Part shown: piece by piece, positions 36,433 through 46,066 of the stretch
Layout: the number at the start of each line of letters is the position of its first letter
Position numbering within the stretch: position 1 is the first letter of the stretch
DNA from: GWF2-38-69 sp965228125
GTDB lineage: Bacteria; Verrucomicrobiota; Lentisphaeria; Victivallales; GWF2-38-69
Direction of reading: 5' to 3'
Assembly: GCA_965228125.1 (NCBI GenBank)
Contig: OZ245791.1
Span: 1,364,001-1,428,000 of the forward strand
DNA length: 64,000 nt
Program-made: the position numbers and the translations under genes
Notes under the pieces: generated by a model
The model's database searches: none
Told to the model about the DNA's origin: nothing
What the model saw: the letters and a program-made list of their open reading frames with translations, nothing else

Positions 36433-37647
36433 ATGAATCTAAAGTTTGTCGGTGGAATACTCATAATAGTCGGCACATGTATTGGCGGCGGTATTCTGGC
36501 TTTGCCTGTCGGAACTTCTCCTGATGGGTTTCTTCTTTCCACACTGGTACTGTTTGGAGTGTGGGTTCTAATGGTTTTCGGAGCTCTTTATGTACTTGAA
36601 ATGACCCAGTGGTTTTCTCCTGGCGTAAATATAATTTCTATTTCCCACGCCGCTCTTGGCAAATGGGGCGAAGCTGTGGCATGGATAGTTTATATGTTTT
36701 TGTGCTACGCGCTCATTAGTGCATACATTGCAGGAGGCGGAGACATTATAAGATATTTCTTTCATTTGGCTGGTATAAAGTTGGCAAGTTCAATTACAGG
36801 CATCATTTTCGTCCTTTTCCTCGGAGCAATTGTTTATAAAGGTGTTAAATCTATAGACATAATAAACCGCTGGCTAATGGCATGTAAATTCACAGCTCTT
36901 TTTACTATAATAATCCTAATCGCGCCGCATGTCGAAGCACAGAACCTATTTGACGGAAATCCTAAATACGTAGCTTCTGCCATAAGTATAACCATCACAT
37001 CATTTGGTTTTTCTCTCGTCGTCCCAAGTTTGTACGACTACTTCAAAGGCAATGTGAAAAAAGTTAAACTGATTATTTATTTGGGAAGCATGATCCCTCT
37101 TATTTGCTACATCCTCTGGATGTTTGTGATAATGGGGTCGTTGCCTTCGGCAGGCGAAAATGGGCTTCTCAGCATACTTAAGTCAGGCGATGCTACCAGC
37201 GGGCTAATGATAGGAATAGAAAAGTTTCTAGGTGTAAAATCCATTACTGATATCAGTCGTTTTTTTATTTCTGTCTGCGTCCTAACTTCATTTCTTGGTG
37301 TTTCTCTGGCATTGTCGGATTTTTTTGTTGATGCCTGCAAACTTAAAAAAGATAGGCCAGGACGCATCAAAAAATGCCTGCTTACGTACATTCCGCCTCT
37401 GGCTATAGTTACTTTCTACCCAAAAATATTTGTTATAGCTTTGTCTTACGCAGGGCTTCTTGTGATTGTCCAGCAAATAATTCTTCCGGTGTTTATAGTT
37501 TGGAGCGGAAGATACGTGATTGAAATTGCCAAAGGATACAGAGTCCCTGGTGAAAAAAAAGGACTGGTTGCAATATTTATAGTTGGGGTAACAGTTTTTG
37601 TTATATGCGCTTTGGGTTGCTTTAATTTCATATCCATAATTGGCTAA
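36433..37647 (+). CDS. Aromatic amino acid permease (HAAAP/TyrP-like)
   Basis: A 404-residue transporter with eleven hydrophobic segments. The N-terminus GGILIIVGTCIGGGILALPV is the hallmark of the hydroxy/aromatic amino acid permease family (TyrP, Mtr, TnaB). ITSFGFSLVVPSLYDYFKG in the middle and FFISVCVLTSFLGVSLALSDF further on also fit. It diverges from the purine permease across 184 bp. The substrate is probably tyrosine or tryptophan, but the family also includes serine and threonine carriers. Confidence 0.88.
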   Translation: MNLKFVGGILIIVGTCIGGGILALPVGTSPDGFLLSTLVLFGVWVLMVFGALYVLEMTQWFSPGVNIISISHAALGKWGEAVAWIVYMFLCYALISAYIAGGGDIIRYFFHLAGIKLASSITGIIFVLFLGAIVYKGVKSIDIINRWLMACKFTALFTIIILIAPHVEAQNLFDGNPKYVASAISITITSFGFSLVVPSLYDYFKGNVKKVKLIIYLGSMIPLICYILWMFVIMGSLPSAGENGLLSILKSGDATSGLMIGIEKFLGVKSITDISRFFISVCVLTSFLGVSLALSDFFVDACKLKKDRPGRIKKCLLTYIPPLAIVTFYPKIFVIALSYAGLLVIVQQIILPVFIVWSGRYVIEIAKGYRVPGEKKGLVAIFIVGVTVFVICALGCFNFISIIG

Positions 37648-37754
37648 CCTTTTTTTTGTCTATTTTCGGTATCGGATTTTAAATTTACAGCTTCGTAATT
37701 AGGTTAGGTGTAGATAAAAAAACTAAATTACCCTTGTTCTATGGAGTCTAGAGT

Positions 37755-38840
37755 ATGAAAATTTTTAATTTTTCCGCCGGTCCTTCAATGATCCCAGCCC
37801 CTGTAATGGAAAAGGCTCAGAGGGAGTTCCTAAATTATAATAACATGGGCATAGGATTATGTGAACTTTCTCACAGAACAATCGAATTTTGCGAAATTAT
37901 AGATAAAACTGAAAAAAATATCAGAAAACTGATGAACGTAGGCGACGAGTATGCTGTTTGCTTTATCCCCGGAGGAGCTAGCCTTCAGTTCCACATGATC
38001 CCTATTAATTTTCTTATTAATTGGTGGGGATGTGAATATATTGACACAGGGTACTGGTCAGAAAAAGCTATTATTGAGGCTAAGAAGTGCTGTTATGTTA
38101 ATGTATCTGCTTCTTCAAAGGATGCCAATTATAAAAGGATTCCTAATTTAAGGAAGTGGAAAAACCGTTACGATTCCTCTTATGTCCATATTACTACAAA
38201 TAACACTATTGAAGGAACACAGTATCATTCATATCCTGAACTTGACCACAGTGTGCCGTTGATAGCTGATATGTCAACCGACATAATGACAAAAAAAACT
38301 GACATTACTGAATTTGATATGGTATATGCCAGCACACAAAAAGTTCTTGGCCCAAGTGGATTGGCAATTGTTATTTTAAAAAGAAAACTTGCCGAGAGAT
38401 CATACAATAGAAATCTTCCTACTATGCTGGACTACAATACATACATCTACGAAAAATCCATGCATAATACTCCACCTACTTTTTCGGTCTACATGCTCAT
38501 GCTTGTTACAGACTGGCTTCTTGAACAAGGCGGGATTGATACTATGGACAAAATTAATATGTTAAAATCGGAAGTTGTCTACGAAAAAATTGATTCCACA
38601 GATTTCTATTCTAATTTTGTAGAAGCCCCGCACCGCTCAAGGGTTAATATTGTATTCAGATGCCCCACTAAACACTTAAGCGAGTTGTTCATACATGAAG
38701 CCGAGGAAAATGGCTTATTAGGCTTAAGGGGCCATAGAGCCGTTGAAGGGGTAAGAGCCAGCATGTACAATGCTATGCCACTGGAAGGAGTCGAAAGGCT
38801 TGTTGATTTTATGAACAGATTTGAAAAACAACATGGCTGA
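37755..38840 (+). CDS. serC: Phosphoserine aminotransferase
   Basis: A 361-residue PLP enzyme of serine synthesis, also used in pyridoxal phosphate synthesis. Family start FNFSAGPSMIPAPVMEKAQ; GGASLQFHMIPINFL; the PLP-lysine region YASTQKVLGPSGLAIVIL; and the C-terminal GLRGHRAVEGVRASMYNAM. It begins a run of closely spaced plus-strand genes. The next gene overlaps its 3' end. Confidence 0.95.
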   Translation: MKIFNFSAGPSMIPAPVMEKAQREFLNYNNMGIGLCELSHRTIEFCEIIDKTEKNIRKLMNVGDEYAVCFIPGGASLQFHMIPINFLINWWGCEYIDTGYWSEKAIIEAKKCCYVNVSASSKDANYKRIPNLRKWKNRYDSSYVHITTNNTIEGTQYHSYPELDHSVPLIADMSTDIMTKKTDITEFDMVYASTQKVLGPSGLAIVILKRKLAERSYNRNLPTMLDYNTYIYEKSMHNTPPTFSVYMLMLVTDWLLEQGGIDTMDKINMLKSEVVYEKIDSTDFYSNFVEAPHRSRVNIVFRCPTKHLSELFIHEAEENGLLGLRGHRAVEGVRASMYNAMPLEGVERLVDFMNRFEKQHG

Positions 38841-39726
38841 TTTCCCTTTTAAAAGAGCTCGTTTCTGGAAAAGAGTTCTTAACTCTGGTAACACCATTAT
38901 TTGTGAACTTTGCCCTAGGCAGTGCCATATTGCAGAAGGTAAAAGCGGTTTCTGTTGTGCCAGAAAAAATATTTCAGGCGAGTTATACTCTTTTGTTTAC
39001 GGTTACCCCGCAGCGTTGCAAGTCGATCCTATCGAGAAAAAACCTTTCTCAATGTTTATGAAAGGCACCTATACGTTTTCAATAGGAACTTATGGTTGCA
39101 ATCTGGATTGTTCTTTCTGTCAAAACTTCCACTTATCCAGAGGCATTCCAAATTCAAATGAACCCAAAATACCGCAACTGAGCCCAACTGATATAATAAA
39201 AAAGACATTATCTACAGGCTGTAAGTCTGTAGCCTTTACATATAACGAACCGACAATATGGGCTGAGTACGCTATTGACATTGCGTTGGAAGCCAAAAAA
39301 CATCATATCCCTGTCTTACTTGTTTCAAATGGATTTATATCAAGAAGTGCCATGGAGGAGTTTTACCCTCTGATAGATGCTGCAAATATTGACATGAAAG
39401 GGTTTTCGGAAGAATTTTACAGCACAATGGCCAAGGGCAATCTTCAAAATGTCCTGGAATCAATCAAATACTTATACAAACTCGGCAAACATATAGAACT
39501 CACCAATTTAATTATACCGGGAAAAAATGACTCTGAGTCCGATATAAGTCATTTTCTTGATTGGGTTGAAAAAGAATTAGATACAAATATCCCGATTCAT
39601 TTTTCAGCTTATTTCCCCACACATAAATATTTTGACAGCCCTAGAACGCCTCGTGAAACGCTCTTTAAAATAAAAGATTATGCTCACAAAAGAAATTTCC
39701 CAAACATTTTTTTAGGAAACATATAA
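38833..39726 (+). CDS. PflA-like radical SAM enzyme (AmmeMemoRadiSam type)
   Basis: A radical SAM protein with the motif YGCNLDCSFCQN (CxxxCxxC). An N-terminal pair of cysteine groups (CELCPRQCHIAEGKSGFC) is typical of the AmmeMemoRadiSam radical SAM component. The ATG at 38833 (297 aa) overlaps the serC stop by eight bases; an in-frame TTG at 38821 is possible. The AMMECR1 and Memo partners that usually accompany the enzyme are not in this window, so they may be elsewhere or absent. The reaction is unknown. Confidence 0.87.
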   Translation: MADFPFKRARFWKRVLNSGNTIICELCPRQCHIAEGKSGFCCARKNISGELYSFVYGYPAALQVDPIEKKPFSMFMKGTYTFSIGTYGCNLDCSFCQNFHLSRGIPNSNEPKIPQLSPTDIIKKTLSTGCKSVAFTYNEPTIWAEYAIDIALEAKKHHIPVLLVSNGFISRSAMEEFYPLIDAANIDMKGFSEEFYSTMAKGNLQNVLESIKYLYKLGKHIELTNLIIPGKNDSESDISHFLDWVEKELDTNIPIHFSAYFPTHKYFDSPRTPRETLFKIKDYAHKRNFPNIFLGNI

Positions 39727-40526
39727 TGCCTTTCCTTAAGCTTGAAGACATTGATTTGTACTATGAAATACAGGGAGAAGGAGAACCTCTTTTTCTTGTT
39801 CCCGGCCTTTGTGGAACTTGCGATAGCTTTAGTCTTATAATTAGAAATTTGAGCAAGAAATTCAAAGTTGTAACTCTCGATAATAGAGGTGCAGGCAGAA
39901 GCATTCCCCAAAATGACATCTTTACCATAGAAAATATGGCTGATGACCTTTCGAAATTGGTAAACCATTTGGACCTAGGCACATTTAACCTGTTAGGACA
40001 TTCCATGGGAGGCTTTATTGCCCAGGAATATGTTTCTAAAAACTCGAGCAAAGTCAAAAATTTAATATTATCTAACACGGCTCAAAAAACATCTTATAGA
40101 AACAAAGACCTCTTTGATTGTCTTGTAAAACTCCGCAGCAATGAAGACCTCATTGAATGCTGGCACAGAGTGTTTTCTCAATGGATTTTTACGGAAACTT
40201 TCATAAACAATAATCCACAGGATTACGAATCGGCTATCTCCTACTCTGTAAATTATATTTACCATCAACAAAGTCAGCACTTTGAGTCTCAGGTAAAAGC
40301 TTGCAAGGTGTTCGATTCTTCAAAATCAGTTATCCCTATAAACAACAGAACACTTATTATTTGCGGGGGACAAGATATTCTTATCTGCCCAAAAGAATCC
40401 TTGCAGTTACAAAATTCATTCCCATGCTCCAAATTTAAACTGATGGAAAATGCCGGGCATGTTCCAATGTTTGAGAACAAAGAAGATTACTGTAAAATCA
40501 TTACAGAATTCTTATCTGTATCGTGA
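39726..40526 (+). CDS. Alpha/beta-fold hydrolase
   Basis: A 266-residue cytoplasmic hydrolase. It shows LYYEIQGEGEPLFLVPGL (oxyanion loop), the nucleophile elbow LLGHSMGGFIAQEY, an Asp in CGGQDILICP and a His in ENAGHVPMFE, a complete Ser-Asp-His triad. The ATG overlaps the stop of the radical SAM gene by one base, so the pair is translationally coupled. Its resemblance is to 3-oxoadipate enol-lactonase/BioH-type enzymes; the substrate cannot be read from sequence. Confidence 0.88.
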   Translation: MPFLKLEDIDLYYEIQGEGEPLFLVPGLCGTCDSFSLIIRNLSKKFKVVTLDNRGAGRSIPQNDIFTIENMADDLSKLVNHLDLGTFNLLGHSMGGFIAQEYVSKNSSKVKNLILSNTAQKTSYRNKDLFDCLVKLRSNEDLIECWHRVFSQWIFTETFINNNPQDYESAISYSVNYIYHQQSQHFESQVKACKVFDSSKSVIPINNRTLIICGGQDILICPKESLQLQNSFPCSKFKLMENAGHVPMFENKEDYCKIITEFLSVS

Positions 40527-40669
40527 TTTTAAAATGAATGCAACGTTAGAGGTATTGATATAAACCGTATTTTTAATAAAATTCTATTTTAACCGTTTTG
40601 TAAAAAGCTGCATTTAAGTAGATTTTACAATCCCAGATGTTTTCGATTTAATTATTTAGGAGAATAATA

Positions 40670-42310
40670 ATGTTTATTTCAAAAATGAACCGCCTTTTTC
40701 ACAAACATGGCAGGTTGGCTTTCGGCCTTTTAACGCTCTTTATTATCGTTCCGTTTGTACTTTACTTTTCTGTAGCACCTGATGAGATATTAAATGCGTT
40801 ATCATTTGGAGCGACTAAGAGTAATATAGAAATCTACGGCAAACGTATTCCTCAGAAAGAATTAGACAAGAGTTTGACAGATGTGATGATTTCCATGACG
40901 GTACAAGGTTGGCCGATCGATTTTAATTCCTCGAGCACAGCCCAACAGCTTACTCCTGCTGCAGTAGATAGGATTGAGCTTCTAAGAGAAGTCAATAAAC
41001 TCAAAATTTCTCCCACTGACGTTGATCTTGCAGCTTACTTGAAAACATTGCCTATTTTTCAATCTGAAAACGGCTTCAGTTATGATAGGTATAAAATGTT
41101 TATATATGCGCTTGGCAGATATGGAATTACGCAGGCAAATATTGAGTTTGCGATGAGAGAAGATGTTGCATTAAGCATGCTTAAAAACATTATCTCCAAC
41201 GAAGTTATAGTTACCGAAAAAGGAGCTTTGGATTATTATAACAATCTTAACCAGACATACTCTATTAAGATAGCAGATTTTTCGGCTAAGGATTTTCTGT
41301 CTAAAGTTGTAGCCAACGATAATGATATTAAAGCATATTTCGATTCGAATTCTTCAAAGTATCTTACTCCCAAAAAATCAAAAGCAATCATTGTAAAATT
41401 CGATTTTAGTTCCTTTAGAAATGATGCAGAAAAGAGTATCACACAATCTGCAATAGACAATTATTATCAGGCAAACAAGTCTAAATATCAGTCAATAAAA
41501 GAAAAAGAAGCAAAAGATAAAATCAAAGAGGAACTTATTAACGACTTTTGCAAAACGGCAGCCCGATCCAAAGCTCAGGAATTTGCTGTAGGAGCCTATA
41601 AAACTCTAGAACAAAATGGAGCAATAGTAGCAAACTCTTCTTCAGCCTTTGAAGACTTTGCTAAAAAAAACAATCTTGAAGTATATAAGCCTTCAAGTTG
41701 GATATCCTCAGAAGGTGAACTTATTGAAAATATCGGGAAAGAGCCAGCTCTGGTAAAACAGATATCATCATTATTTCCTGATCAGCCAGTGACAAATGCA
41801 GTTGAGGGCAGAAAGGCGTTTTTCGTAGCTCTTCTGACGGACAGAGTGGAAGCAGAAAAAGCATCATTAGCCGAAGTAAAAAATCAAGTGGTAGATGATT
41901 ATAAGAGTGCTCAGTCCATAGTGCTTGCAAGGGAAGCCGCCAACAAATTCGAAGAAGAATCAACAAAGATGGACAAAAATAAACTTATTCAAGACAAAAG
42001 ATTTGCGAAAAGTATTGTTTTCAGCCAAACCAATTTTGAATCAATAATGTCTAATCCAAATGCCAGAGACATCGTTGATTTAGCGACAAAGACAAAACAG
42101 GGAAACTTATCTTCAGTTGCTAATACTCCCAATGGGGCTATAATCGTTTACGTTGAGAAGATTTCTTTACCATCAAGCGAGAGTTTTACCAGTAATAAAC
42201 AGAATATTGAAGCTCAGTACAGGTCGGCGCTGGAGCAGATAGCCTGGATGAATTACAATTTGATGCTTAAGAAAAAAGCCAACGCCTTGGTTTATGAAAC
42301 TTCCAAATGA
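40670..42310 (+). CDS. PpiD/SurA-like membrane-anchored periplasmic chaperone
   Basis: A 546-residue protein with AGGAGAATAATA before the ATG. One transmembrane helix (FGLLTLFIIVPFVLYFSVA) follows a basic start, so the bulk is periplasmic. Residues about 50-180 form a SurA N-terminal-like helical domain (IYGKRIPQKELDKSL, NEVIVTEKGALDYYN). The C-terminal region is helical with possible parvulin remnants (TKQGNLSSVANTPNGAIIVYVEK). I do not see a well-kept PPIase active site, so it may act as a chaperone only. Confidence 0.8.
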   Translation: MFISKMNRLFHKHGRLAFGLLTLFIIVPFVLYFSVAPDEILNALSFGATKSNIEIYGKRIPQKELDKSLTDVMISMTVQGWPIDFNSSSTAQQLTPAAVDRIELLREVNKLKISPTDVDLAAYLKTLPIFQSENGFSYDRYKMFIYALGRYGITQANIEFAMREDVALSMLKNIISNEVIVTEKGALDYYNNLNQTYSIKIADFSAKDFLSKVVANDNDIKAYFDSNSSKYLTPKKSKAIIVKFDFSSFRNDAEKSITQSAIDNYYQANKSKYQSIKEKEAKDKIKEELINDFCKTAARSKAQEFAVGAYKTLEQNGAIVANSSSAFEDFAKKNNLEVYKPSSWISSEGELIENIGKEPALVKQISSLFPDQPVTNAVEGRKAFFVALLTDRVEAEKASLAEVKNQVVDDYKSAQSIVLAREAANKFEEESTKMDKNKLIQDKRFAKSIVFSQTNFESIMSNPNARDIVDLATKTKQGNLSSVANTPNGAIIVYVEKISLPSSESFTSNKQNIEAQYRSALEQIAWMNYNLMLKKKANALVYETSK

Positions 42311-42351
42311 TTAGTAGTAATAATAAATATAATATTTTGAGGAAAGAGGGT

Positions 42352-42981
42352 ATGACAATTTCTAAATCTATGCCGGTTATCGCTTTTTTATTGTTGTCTT
42401 TGCTTATATCTGGGTGTTCAACGAATTACTTGAGCCAGCCAAGTTCCCCTTTGGAAGTCAAAACTATTGGAATGCTTGAACCTGATATAGAAGTAGGGGA
42501 GAAAATCGAAGCTACTGCCAGCGTTAGCAGAGTTTGCTATATGTTTATAGTAAGCGATACTAAGTTTGCTGACGGCGTAAACTACGGCGGGCCTTACGTT
42601 GAGGAAAGTGTCAGCGAATCTTTCTGGGGGGATACGATTCTAGAAGCCAAATCTGCTGCCGCTTATAAAGCTTGTGCGGAAAATAAAGCTGATGTTATAA
42701 TTTGTCCCAGATATTATATCATCGTCAATACCTATCCTTTCTATAAAGAAGTCAGAGCCAAAGTATTTGGTTACAAAGGTACTATAAAGGGCGTGCATCC
42801 GCGTACCCCAAAACCTCTTCCTACACAACCTGTTCAACTTGTAAACGGTGTCAAAATATCTGACCCTGTCGAACTTGCCCAGCCTGTTAAAATAGATGCT
42901 CAGCCAATACAGCTTGCCCAACCTGTTAAAATAGCTCAGCCAATCGAAATAAAAGATGTTTCAGATACACTAAGAAGATAG
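42352..42981 (+). CDS. Lipoprotein with C-terminal QPV(K/Q) repeats
   Basis: I place the start at the ATG at 42352, after GAGGAAAGAGGG; an ATG at 42307 adds 15 polar residues before the signal peptide. The signal ends in lipobox LISGC, giving a lipid-anchored protein of 209 residues before processing. The middle (residues about 65-135) is a compact alpha/beta domain with an Ala-rich helix (EAKSAAAYKACAENKADVII), resembling small outer-membrane-lipoprotein domains of unknown role. The last 50 residues carry four or five degenerate units of the form QPVKI/QPIQL. The upstream neighbour is the PpiD-like chaperone. Confidence 0.75.
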   Translation: MTISKSMPVIAFLLLSLLISGCSTNYLSQPSSPLEVKTIGMLEPDIEVGEKIEATASVSRVCYMFIVSDTKFADGVNYGGPYVEESVSESFWGDTILEAKSAAAYKACAENKADVIICPRYYIIVNTYPFYKEVRAKVFGYKGTIKGVHPRTPKPLPTQPVQLVNGVKISDPVELAQPVKIDAQPIQLAQPVKIAQPIEIKDVSDTLRR

Positions 42982-43027
42982 TTACGTTTGCTTAAAATTA
43001 ACTCCGCCTAACTGGGGAATTTATAGT

Positions 43028-44383
43028 ATGGTTCGTTACGGCGACGGAGCTAAACCCAAAGAAGTCGAGTTGCAGTACGCTTGGAACTCAGTAGCTCCAA
43101 ACAAAACGTTTTTCTCCCATAAAGGCTCTCGGATAGAAGTTCTCTATCCTGGGCAGTGGAATGTAGAATGCGGGCCTGATTTTCTAAATGCAAGGTTAAT
43201 CATTGACGGTAAATCCATCAATGGTGATATTGAAATCCATACATACCCTAGTGATTGGCTTGCGCATGGGCATAATTCCGATCCGATATATAAAAACGTG
43301 ATCCTGCATGTTGTAAGGCATCGTCACCTTCCAAACAAAAAGGGACTTCCCGACGTTCCTATGCTGGTTATTCCTGAAGATACAATAAAATATTTGCTTA
43401 AGACAAATATTAGTTCAAGAAAATACCATCCTGGATTATGCTCGGATAAACTCAAAAATAAGTCTGCAGATTTTTTATCAGACTATTTCTCTTGCATTGG
43501 GCAAAGAAGGCTTCAAAACAAAATGCTCTCTTTCATTTATGAAATTATTTCTTTGGGCGCAGAGGCCGCCTTAACAAAGAGGCTTTTCGAAGCTTGCGGA
43601 TACAAAAACAATAAGGATGCATTTCTGGAACTATATCAAAGATTTTCACTATACGACTCAGATTTAACACATTTTGAAAAAGAGGCCATCCTATGGGGAG
43701 AATCCGGGTTTCTTTCGCAAACCACCCTTTCTGAAGATAATAAAGGAATAACGCAATACACAAATAACCTATGGAATGAATGGTGGAAACTTAGGAAAAA
43801 ATGTAATGAGAATGAAATAAAGTGGAACCTTGCAAATGTCAGATACTCTAATACCCCTTGGCGAAGATTAGCAGGAATGACAACTTTTCTTAAACAATCT
43901 TCTTTTAAGCCTTTAGAGATTTTACTCCATGCATTCGGAAAATCTTCTGAAGGCGGTAAGGATTTAGCAGCAATAATAAAAATTTTTACCATATCTGATC
44001 CCTTACTGGACAACTATTTGAATTTCAATACGAAACTGGATAAAAAAACTGTTCTTATCGGCAAAGCCAGAGCAATCGATACCGTTGGAAACATTGTTAT
44101 TCCTTTTATACTTGCATATGGAAAACTAAATCATAAAAAACATCTTGAACAGAAAGCTCTTAACTTTTGGTACAACCTTCCAATTTCTCAATCCAATATT
44201 AGTCTGAAAATTTCGGCTCAGAGATGGCTAATTAAGGAAGAATCCATAAATAAAGTATTTCGAACCTTTTCTGCCTTACAGGGGGCTATATATCTTTATA
44301 AGAACTTCTGCTCCTTCCTAAAGATGGACTGTTCTAAATGCCCGCAGTCTTGCCTTGGCGATACAATTAAAGGGAAATCCTAA
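43028..44383 (+). CDS. DUF2851-family protein
   Basis: A 451-residue cytoplasmic protein of unknown function. Its N-terminal half matches DUF2851 marks: EVELQYAWNSV, VLYPGQWNVECGPDFLNARLIIDG, GDIEIHTYPSDWLAHGH, and YKNVILHVVRH. The GDIEIH/GPDF residues resemble a nuclease-like acidic site, which is only a guess. The last 15 residues hold a CSKCPQSC cysteine group. Its stop overlaps the thpR start by one base, which suggests an RNA-related operon. Confidence 0.85.
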   Translation: MVRYGDGAKPKEVELQYAWNSVAPNKTFFSHKGSRIEVLYPGQWNVECGPDFLNARLIIDGKSINGDIEIHTYPSDWLAHGHNSDPIYKNVILHVVRHRHLPNKKGLPDVPMLVIPEDTIKYLLKTNISSRKYHPGLCSDKLKNKSADFLSDYFSCIGQRRLQNKMLSFIYEIISLGAEAALTKRLFEACGYKNNKDAFLELYQRFSLYDSDLTHFEKEAILWGESGFLSQTTLSEDNKGITQYTNNLWNEWWKLRKKCNENEIKWNLANVRYSNTPWRRLAGMTTFLKQSSFKPLEILLHAFGKSSEGGKDLAAIIKIFTISDPLLDNYLNFNTKLDKKTVLIGKARAIDTVGNIVIPFILAYGKLNHKKHLEQKALNFWYNLPISQSNISLKISAQRWLIKEESINKVFRTFSALQGAIYLYKNFCSFLKMDCSKCPQSCLGDTIKGKS

Positions 44384-44919
44384 TGGTCAGGTCATTTTTG
44401 GCTTTTACTCTACCGTCTAATATAAAATCCTTCATTAAGGAAATCCAGGTTCAAACCAATAAACATAATATTGGCAAAATAAATTTTGTACCTGCAGCCA
44501 ATTTGCATATGACCCTGATATTTCTAGGAGATATGCCGGAAGTGGACTTAGGCCTGTTGACCAAGAAGATATTATTATCGAAGCTGTCTTTTAAAGACAT
44601 TCAATTTCGTTGCACTTGTATTGATTATTTCGGTTCAAAAAAAACTCCAACTGTTCTATACTTAGGTTTTGACGATGTAGAGGGGCACGGACAAAATTTA
44701 TTTAGAAAGTTGAGTGCCTCTATAAATTTTAAAACAGATAAATCCTGGATGCCACATGTGACTATTGGAAGATTCAGAAAAAGTGAGGCATATTCAGGAT
44801 TATATAAAATCAAACAAGAATTAACGGCAGATATTGAATTTTCACCTCAAAATCTCACCCTCTTCTCAAGCACATTACTAGCAGACGGTCCAAGATATAA
44901 AATCATACATCAATTTTAA
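44383..44919 (+). CDS. thpR: RNA 2',3'-cyclic phosphodiesterase
   Basis: A 178-residue 2H phosphoesterase that opens 2',3'-cyclic phosphate ends (formerly 2'-5' RNA ligase LigT). Both catalytic HxTx motifs are present: HMTLIFLGDM near residue 44 and HVTIGRF near residue 125. Start and length are normal for the family. It is translationally coupled to the DUF2851 gene and followed 18 bases later by larE. Confidence 0.93.
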   Translation: MVRSFLAFTLPSNIKSFIKEIQVQTNKHNIGKINFVPAANLHMTLIFLGDMPEVDLGLLTKKILLSKLSFKDIQFRCTCIDYFGSKKTPTVLYLGFDDVEGHGQNLFRKLSASINFKTDKSWMPHVTIGRFRKSEAYSGLYKIKQELTADIEFSPQNLTLFSSTLLADGPRYKIIHQF

Positions 44920-44937
44920 AATTTGGAGATATGTGGT

Positions 44938-45744
44938 ATGTCTGATATTCAAATAACCGAAAAAGAAATAGCCTTAAGTAGAATTTTATCGTCTTACGAG
45001 TCGTTAGCTATAGCGTTCTCAGGCGGTATTGACAGTTCGCTATTGTCCGTGTTGGCAAATAAATATATCCATGGAAAAGTTTTGCTGGTCAATGTAGTTT
45101 CTCCTTTTTCAACAGAAAGGGAAATTGTTTTTGTTAACAAATGGGCAAAAAAACAAAACTATGAGTTGGAAATACTAAAACTGAATCCTCTTGAATTTGA
45201 ACAAATCAGAAATAACCCAAAAGACAGATGTTATTATTGCAAGAAACTAATAATGTCCGAAATAAAAATAATAGCTTTAAGACATGGTATCTCTGTCGTT
45301 GCTGACGGAACCAATATTGATGATTTGAATGATTACAGGCCTGGTACAAAAGCATCAGATGAACTTGACATAAAACATCCTTTTATTGAAGCAAATGTCA
45401 GCAAACATGAAATAAGAGAAATGGCAAAACTCAATAGCCTGGAAAATTGGAACTTACCATCCTCTGCCTGCCTGGCTTCAAGAATCCCTTTTAACACACC
45501 AATTTTAGAAATAGACTTAAGGAAAATAGAGAAAGCTGAAGACTATCTTCATATTCTGGGTTTTATGCATTCAAGGGTAAGGAAAATAGGAGAATCGGCA
45601 AAAATTGAAGTGCCTATCCATGTCATTGATGAAGTAATGCCATATCGCAACGAAATCGTAGATAAATTCAAGTATTTAGGATTCAAGGGAATTTACCTCG
45701 ATCTTGAAGGTTACAGGCAGGGTTCTTTAAACGAAGAAATATAA
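44938..45744 (+). CDS. larE: ATP-dependent sacrificial sulfur transferase LarE
   Basis: A PP-loop enzyme that adenylates and thiolates the nickel-pincer cofactor precursor of lactate racemase-type enzymes, giving up a Cys sulfur. It shows AIAFSGGIDSSLLS (PP-loop), DRCYYCKKLI, ADGTNIDDLNDYRPG and the donor Cys in SSACLASRIPF. I choose the ATG at 44938, with TTGGAG upstream, over an in-frame TTG at 44923. The partner genes larB and larC are not in this window. Some LarE homologues with extra Cys use an Fe-S cluster instead of a sacrificial Cys. Confidence 0.92.
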   Translation: MSDIQITEKEIALSRILSSYESLAIAFSGGIDSSLLSVLANKYIHGKVLLVNVVSPFSTEREIVFVNKWAKKQNYELEILKLNPLEFEQIRNNPKDRCYYCKKLIMSEIKIIALRHGISVVADGTNIDDLNDYRPGTKASDELDIKHPFIEANVSKHEIREMAKLNSLENWNLPSSACLASRIPFNTPILEIDLRKIEKAEDYLHILGFMHSRVRKIGESAKIEVPIHVIDEVMPYRNEIVDKFKYLGFKGIYLDLEGYRQGSLNEEI

Positions 45745-45770
45745 AATCATATATTTTTAATATTTTATTC

Positions 45771-45798
45771 TTGCAAAAGGCAAGTCGAAATATACATT
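45771..45798 (+). promoter_or_regulatory. Possible promoter of tRNA-Asp
   Basis: TTGCAA at 45771-45776 and TACATT at 45793-45798, 16 bp apart, 18 bases before the mature tRNA start. A plausible but imperfect pair. Confidence 0.35.
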
Positions 45799-45815
45799 TA
45801 GTACTTCTTCAAAGC

Positions 45816-45892
45816 GGAGGCGTAGCTCAATTGGTTAGAGCACTACCCTGTCACGGTAGGGGTTGCGGGTTCGAGCCCCGTCGCTTCCGCCA
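45816..45892 (+). tRNA. tRNA-Asp (GTC)
   Basis: A full 77-nt cloverleaf with encoded CCA. Acceptor GGAGGCG pairs with CGCTTCC (one G-U). The D-loop has AGCTCAATTGGTTAGAGC, the anticodon stem CTACC/GGTAG holds loop CTGTCAC with anticodon GTC at 45850-45852, and the T-loop is GGGTTCGAGCCCC. Eight T follow the CCA directly. Its 3' end borders the accessory pocket that runs to guaA, a common arrangement for integrated DNA, but I see no repeated copy of the tRNA end to serve as an att site. Confidence 0.98.
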
Positions 45893-46066
45893 TTTTTTTT
45901 GCCCCGATAGCCTCAAATTCTTAAATTTCCTTTACCGTCAAAGACTATAAAAAGCTATCGTTCCTGACTCAAAAGGGGATAAGTCCAGTTGAGGCTGGCT
46001 AATTTATGGAAGAATCTTCTGAATAAATATCCTTTTCTCTTCTTTGGTAAGATTGCGGCGGTGCAA

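Noticed and set aside
45816..45892. tRNA-Asp as an attachment site for an integrated element
   Set aside because: No second copy of the tRNA 3' end and no integrase gene were found in the next few kilobases.
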